Counted from the first letter of the stretch, positions 34,699 to 45,790 are shown. The stretch: DNA of 64,000 nt from Acanthococcus lagerstroemiae (GCA_031841125.1 CM063106.1:32298001-32362000); one strand, 5' to 3'. The notes: generated by a model not told the origin, from the letters alone. Numbers and translations: made by a program.

Positions 34699-35587
34699 AC
34701 GTCCAAGCATAAAGGGACCATGTTGTCGATTTTAGTTTTCAAGATATAGCCATTTTGCGAGCGTGGGGTCAAAATTACCGAAAATGGGATTTTGAGAGTT
34801 TCTGATAGAGGCAACCCTGCGGTATCTCCCCCCACTTACCCCACCACTGTACCTATCACCGTTCCTCTGCAATATCGATTTGAATAAAAAGTGAGAAAGG
34901 GATCATGTTGTCGGTTGAAAAATTTTTTTCACTTTTTTCGGCCTAAAAATCATGAAATTAACCTTAAAGAGGAAGCGATACTTTTCCGAAAAATTTGGTC
35001 ATTCGAACATTGTACCAAAAAAATTCTTGAAATATCATTTGTGGAAAAAATTTTGTACTAAGAATCGTTTTGTATTTTTTTTGGTTTTTGATAATACTTC
35101 TCTTTTGTTCCACTAACAGAATAATCAACATTCAATTTTTTTACATTTTCGGATTAATAAAATCTGTTTCATACATGCTTATCATTATTTTTTTGTGTAA
35201 AGTAGGGCCGAAAAACAATTCGAAATTGAATATTTTCGAAAAGGGACCATCTTGTTGGTAATGGTTTTCTCCAGCTGAAGCGAGTGGAATTTTTCAATAA
35301 TACACTGGAGGGATTACATTTAGTCATTTTCAAACGATAAAAGTGACCAGTTCACTTTTTCACTGTTTCATGCTTCTTTTTTTTTCATTTTTTCTTTGCT
35401 CTAAACTTTAAACGCTTTTTTCTGAAAAGCACCTTTTTTTGGAATTTCATTTTCAAAGTTCTCTGGAAAAGTGAATTCTCTAGCTGCAGACCTCCACTAT
35501 GGCTCATTTTGTAGGGAATTTAATGTAGTTTCTGGAACTGGTCCTAACTCCATACCGACAACATGGTCCATTTATGCTTGGACGTAC
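34699..35587. mobile_element. 0.9-kb TIR element inserted in the transposase relic
   Basis: Ends ACGTCCAAGCATAAAGGGAC and, inverted, ACGTCCAAGCATAAATGGAC continue into CCATGTTGTCGRT: about 30 bp with two or three differences. TA precedes the left end and follows the right end, consistent with a TA target. The subterminal motif GGGACCATGTTGTCGG recurs at about 34898 and 35243. The centre contains CTTTAAACGCTTTTTTC (35406-35422). No transposase ORF. Confidence 0.82.
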
Positions 35588-35740
35588 TGGCTTCTTTTCT
35601 AGCCTTAATTTCTTGCATTAATGTGTCCAGTATCACATAAAAACACTCGTTCTGTAGTTTACGCTTGAAGTTAAATATAGTTTCTTCTCGGGATTGATTC
35701 CAAATTTTGATATATTATGGAGAAATACTTGAAGTTGTGC
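35588..35740 (-). pseudogene. hAT/ZMYM1-like transposase, upstream part
   Basis: On the minus strand the sequence reads NPEKKLYL in one frame, and REETIFNFKRKLQNECFYVILDTLMQEIKARKEA with frame changes. FYVILDTLMQEI is the typical segment preceding the region found on the other side of the insertion (VHNLFHF, 34650-34680), so the two pieces are one gene split by the TIR element. 35741-35940 is another repeat fragment with a CTACGCGGAGCGCACCGCG palindrome. Confidence 0.7.
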
Positions 35741-36190
35741 ATTGTGAAAGTTTGATGACAATCGGTCGAGTTGTTCATAAGTTATCCTCAATTTAAGGTC
35801 AGAATAAGCCGCGTCCGTGAATGCCGAATTGACTACGCGGTGCGCTCCGCGTAGTTGGACCCGGCATACACGTCGATGGATTTTGTATAGGTATTTTATA
35901 TGAAGCAATTTCGCGTGTGCTTTAGCTCTTCGTGACAATTCAGTTTAGTGGTCAGCATTTCCATGGAAATTTATTTTTATAATATTATTCCTTATCGAGA
36001 GTAGCATCTTTTTAAACGTCAGTGGCCTTAAACGGTTCAGCCGAATAATCCGAGTGCTTTTTGGCTAAAGGCCAAAAAGTCGGTACAGTTTTATTTTGTT
36101 CTTTGTTGCGTTGAAAATTTTGCCACCCCCAAAATTTTGCCGCCCTGTTCGACCGAATAAGTCGAACATGCGTAAACCCAGCGCTGCTCT

Positions 36191-37019
36191 AATGATTCAA
36201 AATGTCAGTTTTTAACAAATCGGAACAAATTAATTTTTGAAAAATTTCTTTTCAATTGGAACTTTCCTACTGATTAGTCATTATCTTTGAAGTATTTTCA
36301 ATTCAAAATTTTATCTATAAGAAAAGCAGAGTCGTCTCCCCCTGTCGTAGCGATGACGGAACGTATTTTTGCTAGAGGAAGCACAGAAAGAAAAATGAAT
36401 AGACAACAAAAATCTTCAAAATTTGAAATAAATCTCTATCATATTTTCTAATATTCCCTTCTTATATTTATTCTTACGTGCAGAAAATGAGTACTCGGCC
36501 TCTCTCAGTTTCTCAACTATGCTCATCCTGTTACTGGCTTCTGATACCAAAAGATCTGTTTTAACCGAATGTAATTTTCAACAGTGAGTAACGTACACGA
36601 CTCTGAGAAAATTCGCACCATGTCTCGATATGTCTAGTCACGTATTTCGTCCCAGAAAGTCGTTAATTTCAATTTCAATGTCTGGGCTAACTTTTTCTAA
36701 ATGGAGTTTCGCATGGGAGGCTCACGATATGAAAGCAGTTTCTGCGTAACTTCATTAATTTATTGTACTTTATTCAGTCCGTGTGATATACTTCATTTTC
36801 TTCCCTTTAAGATCGTTAGAAGGTATTTTATTTCGTTCTAATGGCATTTTCTTGCAGGAATAAATCACGCGTATTTCTATTTTCTTGATCATAAACATAA
36901 GTATGGCTATAGCGACGGAGGAGGGTTCATCCCCGATGGTTATTTCAATTGGTAGGTCAAACGTGTCTAGGTAGTTCTAAAGTAGTAACTGGAAGTTCTT
37001 AAAATGAGTTTTCGGGGGT
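36191..37019. other. Non-coding, nothing recognised
   Basis: No gene, border or repeat could be supported. Confidence 0.5.
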
Positions 37020-37320
37020 AATGGTGTGGTGGGATGTATGGCGATGCACGCATGGCAAAGTGGCCCCTGATACACCGCAACCCCAGCACCGGAAACTACC
37101 ATTTCGAGCATCGTATCAGTGACTGGAGAGACGCATTGGGGCCAGGCCCGAGCCCTCATTTCTCCGCGCCGCAACGGTGCGCGCGTCCTACCAGGGCCAC
37201 CCTGGGGTTCCCTACTGACCGAGGTTCGCATTCCCTGAGCGCTTGCCTGGAATTCGAGTCCCCCACGGCCGGACGCGCTAAGTGTTCGAGGGTAGTTAAA
37301 AATTCTAATACAGTGAGCGC
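37020..37320. repeat. GC-rich SINE-like segment
   Basis: Clearly richer in GC than its surroundings. It contains TGGCAAAGTGGCC (37052-37064), matching a pol III A box, and GGTTCGCATTCC (~37222) or GAATTCGAGTCC (~37251), resembling a B box, but at unusually long spacing. An inverted copy of its first ~50 bp lies at 49340-49400. Two antiparallel ORFs of 122 and 131 aa span it and have no recognised domain. A SINE is the better guess; an exon is not excluded. Confidence 0.35.
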
Positions 37321-37402
37321 TACGACATGCACCCTCCCCCTTGGTATTTCTCAGTACGCGAAGTCGAATCAACGACCAACAAACGCGTATCCAATATTTT
37401 AG

Positions 37403-38019
37403 GACCCTTCCTAAAAGGGGATCTCGGAAAAGCCATCAGTTTTAGAATTTCAAATGGAAATGTATCGAGCAAACTGTCATAATATACGACCGGCTCGAAT
37501 TGATTTTGGGGTTTTTGCAGATTCATATTCTCGATATCTTAAGGAGCATCCACTCCCGTTTGCCCAACCTCAAAAAACCTATTTTCAATTTTTCATGGCT
37601 GTATAAGCGTTTGAAAATTGATAGTTGTAAAAAAAAAACCAAAAAAACCAGGTGATTCGTAAGAAAGAAGGTTAACGACTATGGATGTGACTTTTCTCAC
37701 AAAATGAGTGGTTCTGAAAAAAAGACAATCTTCAATCTCCGCTACAGAATTGGTTGCATACTTTCTATTTTGAAGGGGCAATTCAATATTATTATTTCTT
37801 TGAAAATGCTGATAATAATAATTTCAAACATTTTAAAATAAAGAATTTAAACATGGTATTTCATTGTTCATACTATCTGTAACAATCTTCAATACTGAAG
37901 GCGCCAAAAATTCACCAAAAATATATCAATTTTTTAAATTAATATATGGCCCCTTCAATTCTGAGAATAGGCTATTCTTTTTGGGGAAATTTTTTGTATT
38001 TCTGTGAATGAAGTAGCAT
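37403..38019. other. AT-rich, nothing recognised
   Basis: A/T-rich DNA without gene or element border. Confidence 0.5.
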
Positions 38020-38292
38020 ACTAAGATGAGTTTCCCCATTTTAGTCTAGGCGATAAAAACATCGAACTGGACATTTTGGGGTGAAAAAGAGAAAATTAGT
38101 GGAATATGTTCAGTTAGGTGTCAGAAACAACATATTGAAAATCCCACCCCCCAGACCCTGTGCAAAAAGGCTCCAGCCCCCACCCCCCAGAAACCATGTT
38201 TTCGTCCTTTTTGGCGGATATCTCACGATTTATGAGGCCTAGATGAAATATTTTTAGCTGAGAATATTCCTCGTGAAATTTCATACAAGATA
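38020..38292 (+). repeat. Dispersed repeat (inverted partner at 41.6 kb)
   Basis: 'ggacattttggggtg', 'tggaatatgttcagttaggtg', 'cccccagaccctgtgcaaaaagg', 'gaaaccatgttttcgtcc' and 'aggcctagatgaaatattt' appear in the same order in the reverse complement of 41620-41865. Confidence 0.85.
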
Positions 38293-38492
38293 GATACTTA
38301 GCTGTTAGCCTAGACCTACCTCTTAGTCTAGAAAATTCATTAAAGTAGGCAAAAATCGACAATTTTCGTGTTTTCTTGCGGTTTTTTGCAAATATATCGC
38401 GATGTATTACGCCTAGCCTAGAATCGTTAGTAAAAATATTTTCGGTTTTTTGAAAATAAGTTTTGTCTCCAAACCGTAGCCAGTTACTATAT

Positions 38493-39770
38493 TGTGTCAT
38501 TCCATAGTAAAAGGTCCCACCTGGTCGATCATAGTTTTCAAGCAAGAGCAAAAAATAGAGATTAGGGTCAAAAAAGGTGATTTCGTATTTAGATCAATTT
38601 AGGTCCTTTGAACTATTCTCTTTTCGTTGCAATTGACCGCAGACTCGATCACTTCCAATAACATATCGAAATATCGATTTGAAGTATCGAACTACATGAT
38701 TTTTAAATGATCCCAAGTGGTCGATTGATAAGATTCTCAGTTCTTATCGGTTATTTTATCAGAATGAACATTAATTTTGCATTTAAAAAAATACACGTAA
38801 TTCGAATGCTAACAGCTGGTTTCTTATAATCGTACACAGCACCGAACCATTGATGCCAACCAAGCCTGTTGAAAAATCACCGGATTCTGCATAAAAAATC
38901 TTGAGATTTCTCAACAAATCTTGAGACAAAATTTTTCATTTTTCTTATGTTGCCCAACCATAAAATGTTTACTGACTTATCACATTTGTTGTTTTAACCC
39001 CTCCATCCTCTGTTCTGCTCACAATCCTAAAGATTTTCCTTCCCCCCCCACTTTTGTTCCTAAGTACTGTGGACTTATATTAGTGGCATCGAACTGTTCT
39101 AAGGGCCTTTTTCTTGTAACAGATCACAGATATATTCTAAATTTCCATTTCTGTGTAAAATCTGAGAGCTTATTACTCCCATAAGGCAATAAATTTTTCA
39201 TTTGCAAATTTTGGAAGTGAAAAATTTAAAAAAGCAATGTCAGTTTTATGTAAATTCGTGAAAACTCTTTTGAGATCTTGAGGAAAACCTCAAAATCTTG
39301 AGATCTCAAGATTTATCTTGAGGTTGGCAGCAGTTCACAGAACGGCGGTATAGGCATGTGAATGCGGAATACTACAACGTAGAATGAGAATGAGGTGGTC
39401 TGGTAGGAGGAAATGAGGAACAGGGTACAACTTCTCTTCACATCGCTACTCGCTAGAATGAATACACGTGAAACGAGGTTGGAAAAGGTAAACTACAGTG
39501 TTGACTTGCCAATGAACGTAGAATCATTCATATGTCCCCTTCTATAGAGTTCAAGAGCGCTATTCTCACGCGATTCAGTGTTGCAAAACTTAACACACCG
39601 TTTTCTCGAAATCAGGATTTTCGCTACTTCATGTTCTTTGTGTCGTACTGGAGTGGGTTTTTAACGTATGGACCTCGACAAGGGCTCATTTTAACGAAAA
39701 TTCTCTCGAGTATAACGTAGTATTGTTAACTCCATTTCGACCAGGTGGGACCTTTTACCATGGAATGACA
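38493..39770. mobile_element. 1.28-kb TIR element, GTGTCATTCC ends
   Basis: Left end TGTGTCATTCCATAGTAAAA and inverted right end TGTGTCATTCCATGGTAAAA continue through GGTCCCACCTGGTCGA: about 36 bp with one mismatch. A related motif, TCCCAAGTGGTCGATTG, recurs at 38710. A paralogous unoccupied site is at about 40141-40165 (CAGTTACTA followed directly by CATGAGAGTACC). The centre includes ACACCGTTTTCTCGAAA (39596-39612). A hAT-like element (38848-39335) is nested inside. No transposase. Confidence 0.85.
38848..39335. mobile_element. Candidate hAT-like element nested in the 38.5-kb element
   Basis: TIR cores TGCCAACC at left and GGTTGGCA at right. The flanks CACCGAAC (38840-38847) and CACAGAAC (39336-39343) match at 7 of 8. 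The interior near each end is dense in inverted 'tcttgaga/tctcaaga' words. Internal ORF at 38921-39184 is not recognised. Confidence 0.55.
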
Positions 39771-39904
39771 CATTATGAAAGTAACCTTGTTCAAAGGAGC
39801 AAAAAATATGAAAAATCAAGAAATTCATAATTACTGAAGGGAGTACGTTATCGACCTGAAATTTAAAGGGAGGGCTCAGTAGGTGAAGAGAAATCAGATT
39901 TGAA

Positions 39905-40290
39905 GAGATGGAGCTGCAAAAAACAGTGGGGTGACGGTAGGAGCGAAATTAAAAATTTCGTTCGGACTTGGAAAAATTTTCGCACTTTTGGTAATTTTCC
40001 ATGCATGTATTCCCCCCCCCCCCCGCGAGTGGTCCAGGCAGATTGAATATTTTCCTCCGGTTTTGGTGCCAGTGTAGCTTCTGAATCGTTAGTAAATATA
40101 TTTTCGATTTTTTGAAAATAAGTTTTATCTACAAACCGTGACCAGTTACTACATGAGAGTACCCCGTATTGAAATGAGCAAAAAACAGTGGGGAGACGGT
40201 AGGAGCAAAACCGAAAATTTCGTTTGGACTTGGAAAATTTCTCGCGCTTTTGGTAATTTTTGATGCATGTATCCCCCCCCCCCCCTCTAG
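39905..40290. repeat. Two diverged ~270-bp tandem units with 13-C tracts
   Basis: 'aaaaaacagtgggg.gacggtaggagc' is at 39914 and 40184. Each is followed by 'aaaatttcgtt.ggacttggaaaa', 'gcacttttggtaattt', 'gatgcatgtat' and 13 C (40012-40024, 40273-40285). 'gaatcgttagtaaatatattttcg' plus 'accagttacta' at 40083-40150 repeats 38428-38490. Confidence 0.85.
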
Positions 40291-40297
40291 GCAGACG

Positions 40298-40880
40298 AAA
40301 CTGTGGGACCTTTAACTTTACTTTTTAACAAAATACTCGAAAAAGTGGTCACCCCTAAACAATGGATACAAGCACAAATAATTCTACTCCCCAAGAAAGG
40401 TAATCGGAGAGATATTAATAATTACCGCCCTATTAGCCTATCATCTAATTATTGAGAAACTTCTTGCTCAAGTTATTAACGGGAGGATTTATGATACGCT
40501 AGACTTCAATCGAACGGTGAATCAAGCGGGATTATGCAAGAACACGGAAGAACTACTCTACAGTAGATCACATCTTAACAATAAGTCCGACTAAGGAAAG
40601 GGTGAGGGAGTATGGAGTAAGGGCAATGGGGGTAAATGGAACATTACAGCTACGAATCGGGTCCCCATAGACCATAAAAAGGAGGAAGGGGCGTCCCTCG
40701 ATAAAGTAGCTCGATGAAATCTCCAGGGCAGTGAGCCCAAACAGAGCAAGCGTGGCACAAGATAGAAGAAGAAGGAGTAGGGTGGCAGAAAGACATGCCC
40801 CATGGTGGGCGACGTAGTCGTGGACTTACTGCAGGATATATGAATATATGTACGTAATGCATCATGTGCTGTAATAAATA
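40298..40880 (+). mobile_element. Internally deleted non-LTR retrotransposon
   Basis: Reads, with frame changes and stops, an RT segment (FNKILEKVVTPKQW, then NNYRPISLSSN at about 40408-40440, then NQAGLCKN) followed, after a deletion near 40590, by a C-terminal segment (RKGRPSIK at ~40680-40705; SVAQDRRRRRSRVAERHAPW at ~40750-40805). The NYRPISL motif is diagnostic of retroelement RTs, and the R/K-rich tail is typical of the C terminus of this group. It ends in TAATAAATAAATAAATG. An inactive remnant. Confidence 0.85.
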
Positions 40881-41615
40881 AATAAATGTTGAATAGAGTT
40901 CAGTTTGAAATATTGTCAAATCTTTAATTTTTCAAAATTATTATTGACGTAACTATGTATTTGATTGTTTTCCTGGGTGACTGTTTTTTTCAAATCAACA
41001 ACAGCTTTTCAAACATTTAATTGAATTTATACAAAATAAAAAGACTTTAGATTTAAAATTCAGTTCAGTTCCTAAAAATTATAGTTACATCGGAAAAATT
41101 AATGAGTAATGACAAGCAGTTAGGAAAAAATCCCAAAATTTGAAAATTCGACAAACATGAAAATTGAACGTATTTTGATATTAGAAATCTTCAAACTATT
41201 CTTACGGGAAAGCTGAGGAACATTTATAAAATAAGTTGTTGTCACGCACTGGAAGAACGATCAACGAATTATGATGAAAATCAGGAAGAAATTCTCAGAA
41301 TTCTTAAGATTTGGTAAAATTGAAAATTGAACCCAATTCAGGATTTTCAAACTTTTCAATGGCTGTGTTCGCGAAAACTTGGAAATATTTAAGGAAAACT
41401 ATGGTCACGAAAGAATCCCGTAATTATTACCAGTATAGCGGAGGAATCGTATCTATTATTCGCACCGTAGTCACGAAACATTGGTGAAGAAATGTGTATT
41501 GTGTAGAGATGCAAAATATTTCCTCGAAAAAGTGACAATTCGAGTTTCGGCTAATTTCAAGGGAGTTCTGCGGCCGGAAGGCAGGCGTACGCTATCTCCG
41601 CAGTGACCTACCTTG
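40881..41615. other. AT-rich, nothing recognised
   Basis: Dense in 'gaaaattga', 'cttcaaactattctta' phrases, possibly old repeat; no gene. Confidence 0.45.
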
Positions 41616-41619
41616 TATG

Positions 41620-41865
41620 AAATTTCACGAGGAGCATTTTCAGCTAAAAATATTTCATCTAGGCCTCATAGATCGTGAGATGTCCGCCAAAAAGGACGAA
41701 AACATGGTTTCTGGGGGGGGGGAGCTGGAGCCTTTTGCACAGAGTCTGGGGGGGGGGGGAATTTTAATATGTTGTTTCTGACACCTAACTGAACATATTC
41801 CACCAATTTTTTCTTTTCCACCCCAAAATGTCCACTTTGCCAATTTCATGGTCTCTATCTCCTAG
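41620..41865 (-). repeat. Inverted partner of 38020-38292
   Basis: The reverse complement matches 38030-38290 throughout. It differs mainly in the C/G tracts (10 G at 41713-41722 and 12 G at 41748-41759). The 64-aa ORF at 41655-41849 is this repeat. Confidence 0.85.
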
Positions 41866-42149
41866 GCTATTTAGAAATATTGCAGATTTTTTAAATAAGA
41901 AACTATAATTGACTATGACTTTCTCTCCGCTTCCTCCCACTCCCTACCGCTGAACGTGCACCTGGCTGACCACTCCGACATGTTTTACACACTCACAGAT
42001 GTCACATAACACGATCTCGAAGGCATAACCTGTAGTACAAACCACTTGCTTAACCATACAGTGTTACCAAACTTCAAAAGCGTTTTTCTCAAAAACTTGA
42101 TTTTAGACATAAGCCTCTTTTCTTTCGAGCCGGTCACATATGCTTTTCT

Positions 42150-42880
42150 TGAATTGTTGATTCCAAATACTACATCAGATCTTCGATCGAACCCCAATTT
42201 GGATCTTACACGTGCAAAAATTGGCAAAATTGGATCGATTTTCAAAGTCGAATAGACCATCGAAACAGGGCTTTGCGTTAATTCACAATATCGCATTTGA
42301 TCAGACCCTAATTTTGGCACCCACATTTGTAAATAAAAAAAGAAAATTTAATTCATTTGGATTCAAAAACTAAGCAAAGTGTCAAATAGGATTCTTCGGG
42401 TCGCTTTCATTCTGAACATCGCATTAGATTCCTCAATCGACTTCCAGTCCAATTCTCTAATTGAAAAGAAGCAAAAAACCCTATAAGTATTGATTTAATT
42501 TTAAAAATCGAGCAATTGTAGCAGGGATTTTCTAATTCGAAATATTGCGTCAAAATTTCGAACGGCCGACGTGGAGCCTTAAGATTCAAGACAAAATTGA
42601 TTTGATTTCAATAGATAGCAAAACTATAAAAATAGGCAAAATAGATTTGTTTTCAAAAATCGAGCAGCGAGATGTGACAGCAACAAATTTGTGTCTCACT
42701 GTTTCCCAAACACCACATCAGAATTTTGAGTAGACCCTAACATGAGCCCTAAAATTCTTGGAAAAACTGAGATAATCAAGCGAACTATCGAAATGGGGAT
42801 TTCCTAGATCGCTGATTCCGACTATTGTGTCAGATTTTGATTTAACTCCAATCTGGGCATTAAAATTTGAAAAACATAAG
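42150..42880 (+). repeat. Satellite block 5, about six units
   Basis: Unit starts near 42172 (catcagatcttcgatc), 42292, 42420, 42547, 42716 and 42830 are spaced 114-169 bp. Typical unit text is 'gcatcagattttgat..accccaatttgg.cctaaaatt' then 'atcgaaatggggatttc.tag.tcgctgattc'. Several short ORFs cross the array and are rejected. Confidence 0.75.
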
Positions 42881-43115
42881 CAAAATTAACTTAAATATCT
42901 TGTTTCATTTAGAAGAAGAGAAATGAGAAATTCGTTTATTTGGCTAAGTTAAAAAAACCTGCTTTCTGCTTTTCAAGAGCATAAGGAACTTAATTCCCTT
43001 CTTTGAAAGAAGAAAATCATCCATGTCCTGAAGTAACGAGAAATTTTCCTTCCCACTACACAAACTTCCTACAATTCAGGAAAATGACAGCGAATTATAG
43101 TTTCATTCATGAATT

Positions 43116-43707
43116 GAGGACGTGATTTCCAAAACGCGCTTAGTCCAAAAAATCGAAAATCGAGTTTTTAGCGCAATCTGGTGAAGGTAGTCAAAAGGCA
43201 CCTTTCAGAGTTGGTTTCACGATTTTATCACGACTTAGAGCCAGCTAAACTTTTCTTTCAAATTTGAATGAATAAAGACTCTTACGACTGTAAGTCCTAT
43301 TTGCTTTTTCCTGTTCGGGCAGGGGAGGGGGTGTACAAGCATGCCTGAAGGGTGGAGGAGGACATTGTTCACGTGTGCCTCGTTCACCGGAATGGTCGTC
43401 TCTAAGCTGTATCTTCCGATTTCCGACAGTTTCTAGGTCAAGATGTACGAATTTTGACCTTTCACAAGTATGACATCGGCGGTCAAAACGAGCTAAGTCC
43501 ACGACTTTCCTCACTTTGCACTCCTGTAGCTCGAAGACTGTTCGCATGCCAACCTTCATACTTGGGTGGTATTAGCATTGGCCCTCCTCTTCCCCTCCAC
43601 GCAATTGAATCAGTGTCACCACTTATCGTTCGCGAGTCAGAATGTTTTTTTTTGATTTCCCAACATTTCATTTTTTGGACTAAGCGCGTTTCAGAAGTCA
43701 GGTCCTC
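43116..43707. mobile_element. 0.6-kb TIR element, AATT-flanked
   Basis: Left end GAGGACGTGATTTCCAAAAC and inverted right end GAGGACCTGACTTCTGAAAC, both then running GCGCTTAGTCCAAAAAAT: about 38 bp. AATT lies immediately outside each end (43112-43115 and 43708-43711), either a 4-bp duplication or part of the TIR. With AATT included the end (AATTGAGGACSTGA) resembles the 8486-9641 element (AATTGAAGAYCTGA). The ORFs at 43245, 43454 and 43483 read the element on both strands and are not genes. Confidence 0.8.
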
Positions 43708-43711
43708 AATT

Positions 43712-45354
43712 GTAAAAAATAATAGTTTCTTTTCCTCGTGTATATTAACATGGAATCCCCGTCCCTGAGTAGTAAGAACTTCATTCCACTAAAAATGTGG
43801 AGAAAAAGTTATTAAATGAATCGGTCCTTGTCTTGAGAAACAAAAAGAAATTCATTCCTTTCCTTAAGGTATCAAGACAAATCTGTATTTTTCAAAATAG
43901 GGCAATAAAAATCTTTTGCACTCGAACTTTCTTTTAAATTTTTGATGATGAACTTCTTTTTTCATGTTTGAAGATAAACTTCCATTGTTTCTGTAGGCTG
44001 AGACAAGAAAATTTTGATTTTCTTTTACTTTAAATCCGCTGCACAAGCGTACCAATTTGGTCTGCCTATAGTCTTAAACTAATCCAGAAGAGCATTAAAA
44101 AGTCTTAAAAAAGTTTTAAAGCGTTTTTAAGTAAGTCTGGAGGATCTTTAAATATTTATTATTAATCAAGTTTGGAAGAACTCTGCATAGTATTTGAACT
44201 TTTTCAAACTTCCAGCTACTCCAGCAAACCCTATATTAAAAATTTATTCTATGAAATTTTCTGCACTGCTATTGCTACATCATAAGGTAACTTTTCAGTT
44301 AAGTGTATCATGAGGATTTAAACATGGTTTATTCTGCTCTAATATTGACATAATATATTGTAATTCAGATGTGAGTATAAGAGTATGTACCTTCAAATGG
44401 CGTAATGTCGGCCTTTCATAACTTATTGTGGGAGAGGAGCAGTAAAGTCACCTGGGACTATATCAGACACCGGTGGCAATTTCAGCTACTCGTAACTCGA
44501 TGTAGGAGTGCTAGTATCGTTCTGAGTAAACAAGTTATGAGTGGCCAATATTACCACCGGTGTCCGATGTTGCCCCAGTGGACGGTATGTTCTTAATTCG
44601 TAATCATGTGATTAGCATTGTCTCATCTTATTGTAAATTGCCTAAATTTTTAAGGGAGAAGGAGGGGGTAGATAACGTAAAGAACGACCATAGTGTAAAC
44701 AGTTTCTGTTGATACCTAAAAAAAGTTCTTCATTCTACCAATGTTGCCAACTGGATACAAAATTTGCCAAGTTCCATATTTTCAAATAACACTGGAGGGT
44801 ACAGTGGTTATTCTATACAATTTTAGTACTACTTGATGTAAAATAATTATCTGAAAGACCTACCAATGGCGTAAGGTATACTGTAAAGGGGCGGGGGAGG
44901 GGTGACTAAAGTTTACAATCAGTCACCGGAAACACGTAAGATTCGGATTGTCTTATACGGTATGAGCAGCTAAATATGTATTACCTTTCAAATGTATCAA
45001 TAATAAAAATTTCATGGTTATCTGCTTTCAGGAGAGAGCCTTCCACATTCACTCTTTAAAAAAATAATACCTTTTTTCCGCTCTCAGGCTACCATGTCCC
45101 TTCCTGCCGGCATCACCTTGAAGGTATTCCTTCGGTTCGGCGGGGAAGGGGCGATAAAATGTGAATTTTAATGATGCCCCTTTGTTATTATTTATTAACG
45201 CAACTTGACTCGCGAACTTTTCCAATGCTGAGTGGAGAGGAAAACCGAAAGATTATCCAGATTTTTATCATTGTTTCCAACATGAAATTTCGGTACTCCG
45301 GCTTAAATTTCAGCGACTGTGTATTAAATTTTATATGATTAATATGTTGCAGAC
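43712..45354. other. Non-coding, with an imperfect hairpin
   Basis: 44405-44580 folds: ACACCGGTGGCAATT (44467-44481) pairs with ATTACCACCGGTGT (44549-44562), and TAACTTATTG pairs with ACAAGTTATG. It could be a short foldback MITE. The rest has no gene except that the sequence ending at 45352 provides a splice acceptor for the next feature. Confidence 0.45.
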
Positions 45355-45457
45355 ATGAGCAGTAGAAGAGGTGGGATACAGTTTCATTATCAGCTGTTTA
45401 ATGGCGCCTTGTTCCTGCTATTGTCTCTACAATACACTACTGCCGATGGAAATGTCG
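45355..45457 (+). CDS. First coding exon of a secreted or membrane protein (partial)
   Basis: The exon is bounded by ATATGTTGCAG|AC, a good 3' splice acceptor with upstream T-rich tract and an ATTAAT branch-point-like word, and by GTCG|GTAAGA, a strong 5' donor. ATG at 45355 begins MSSRRGGIQFHYQLFNGALF, then LLLSLQYTTADGNV before the donor, 34 codons plus one base (phase 1). This is a classic signal peptide: basic n-region, hydrophobic core ALFLLLSL, small-residue cleavage region TTA|D. The product therefore enters the secretory pathway. I do not recognise the protein and could not identify following exons on the plus strand; they may lie beyond long introns. The ATG being just after an acceptor implies an upstream 5'-UTR exon. 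Confidence 0.55.
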
Positions 45458-45514
45458 GTAAGAATTTTTTATTTCTCTTCTCGAAGAAAAATAGTACCAA
45501 TAACAATGTTTCAT

Positions 45515-45790
45515 AAAATATAAGGTAAGAAAGAGAACGACTGCCGACGGAGGTATATGAAATTTTTAGAATGAGCTGAGAGAGTGTCGAAAACACTAAA
45601 GTCGCTATCGCTTCCTTTCATATCACGTGAGCGATATTTTGCCAAACGAAAGCCAAAAAAGGTTAAGTTAATACGCGGAATAAAACTAAGAAATCACGGA
45701 ATGAGGTAAGAAAGAGATCGATTACAGACAAGTGTAAAGGCTGAAAGCGAGAAAAAAAGCACAAAGCGGCTATTGCTCTCTTTTCACTAG
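45515..45790. repeat. Two diverged ~180-bp direct repeats
   Basis: 'ggtaagaaagagaacgactgccgac' (45523) and 'aggtaagaaagagatcgattacagac' (45704), each followed about 70 bp later by 'aaagtcgctat(c/t)gctt' or 'aagcggctattgctc' and 'ttttca'. Located in the putative intron after the signal-peptide exon. Confidence 0.65.

Larger units (their letters stand above)
33937..36190 (-). mobile_element. Probable hAT element carrying a ZMYM1-like transposase relic
   Basis: The left end CAGAGCCGGATTAAGGC is hAT-like. A GCTGCTCT end at about 36183-36190 is the best right-end candidate. The flanks TACGGATT and TAATGATT match at 6 of 8, so the borders are tentative. The element carries the broken transposase described separately and is interrupted by a younger TIR element (34699-35587). 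Confidence 0.5.

Noticed and set aside
37034..37402. Antiparallel ORFs of 122 and 131 aa as genes
   Set aside because: Both are open because of GC-rich repeat sequence; neither shows a domain, and part of the segment recurs at 49.3 kb.
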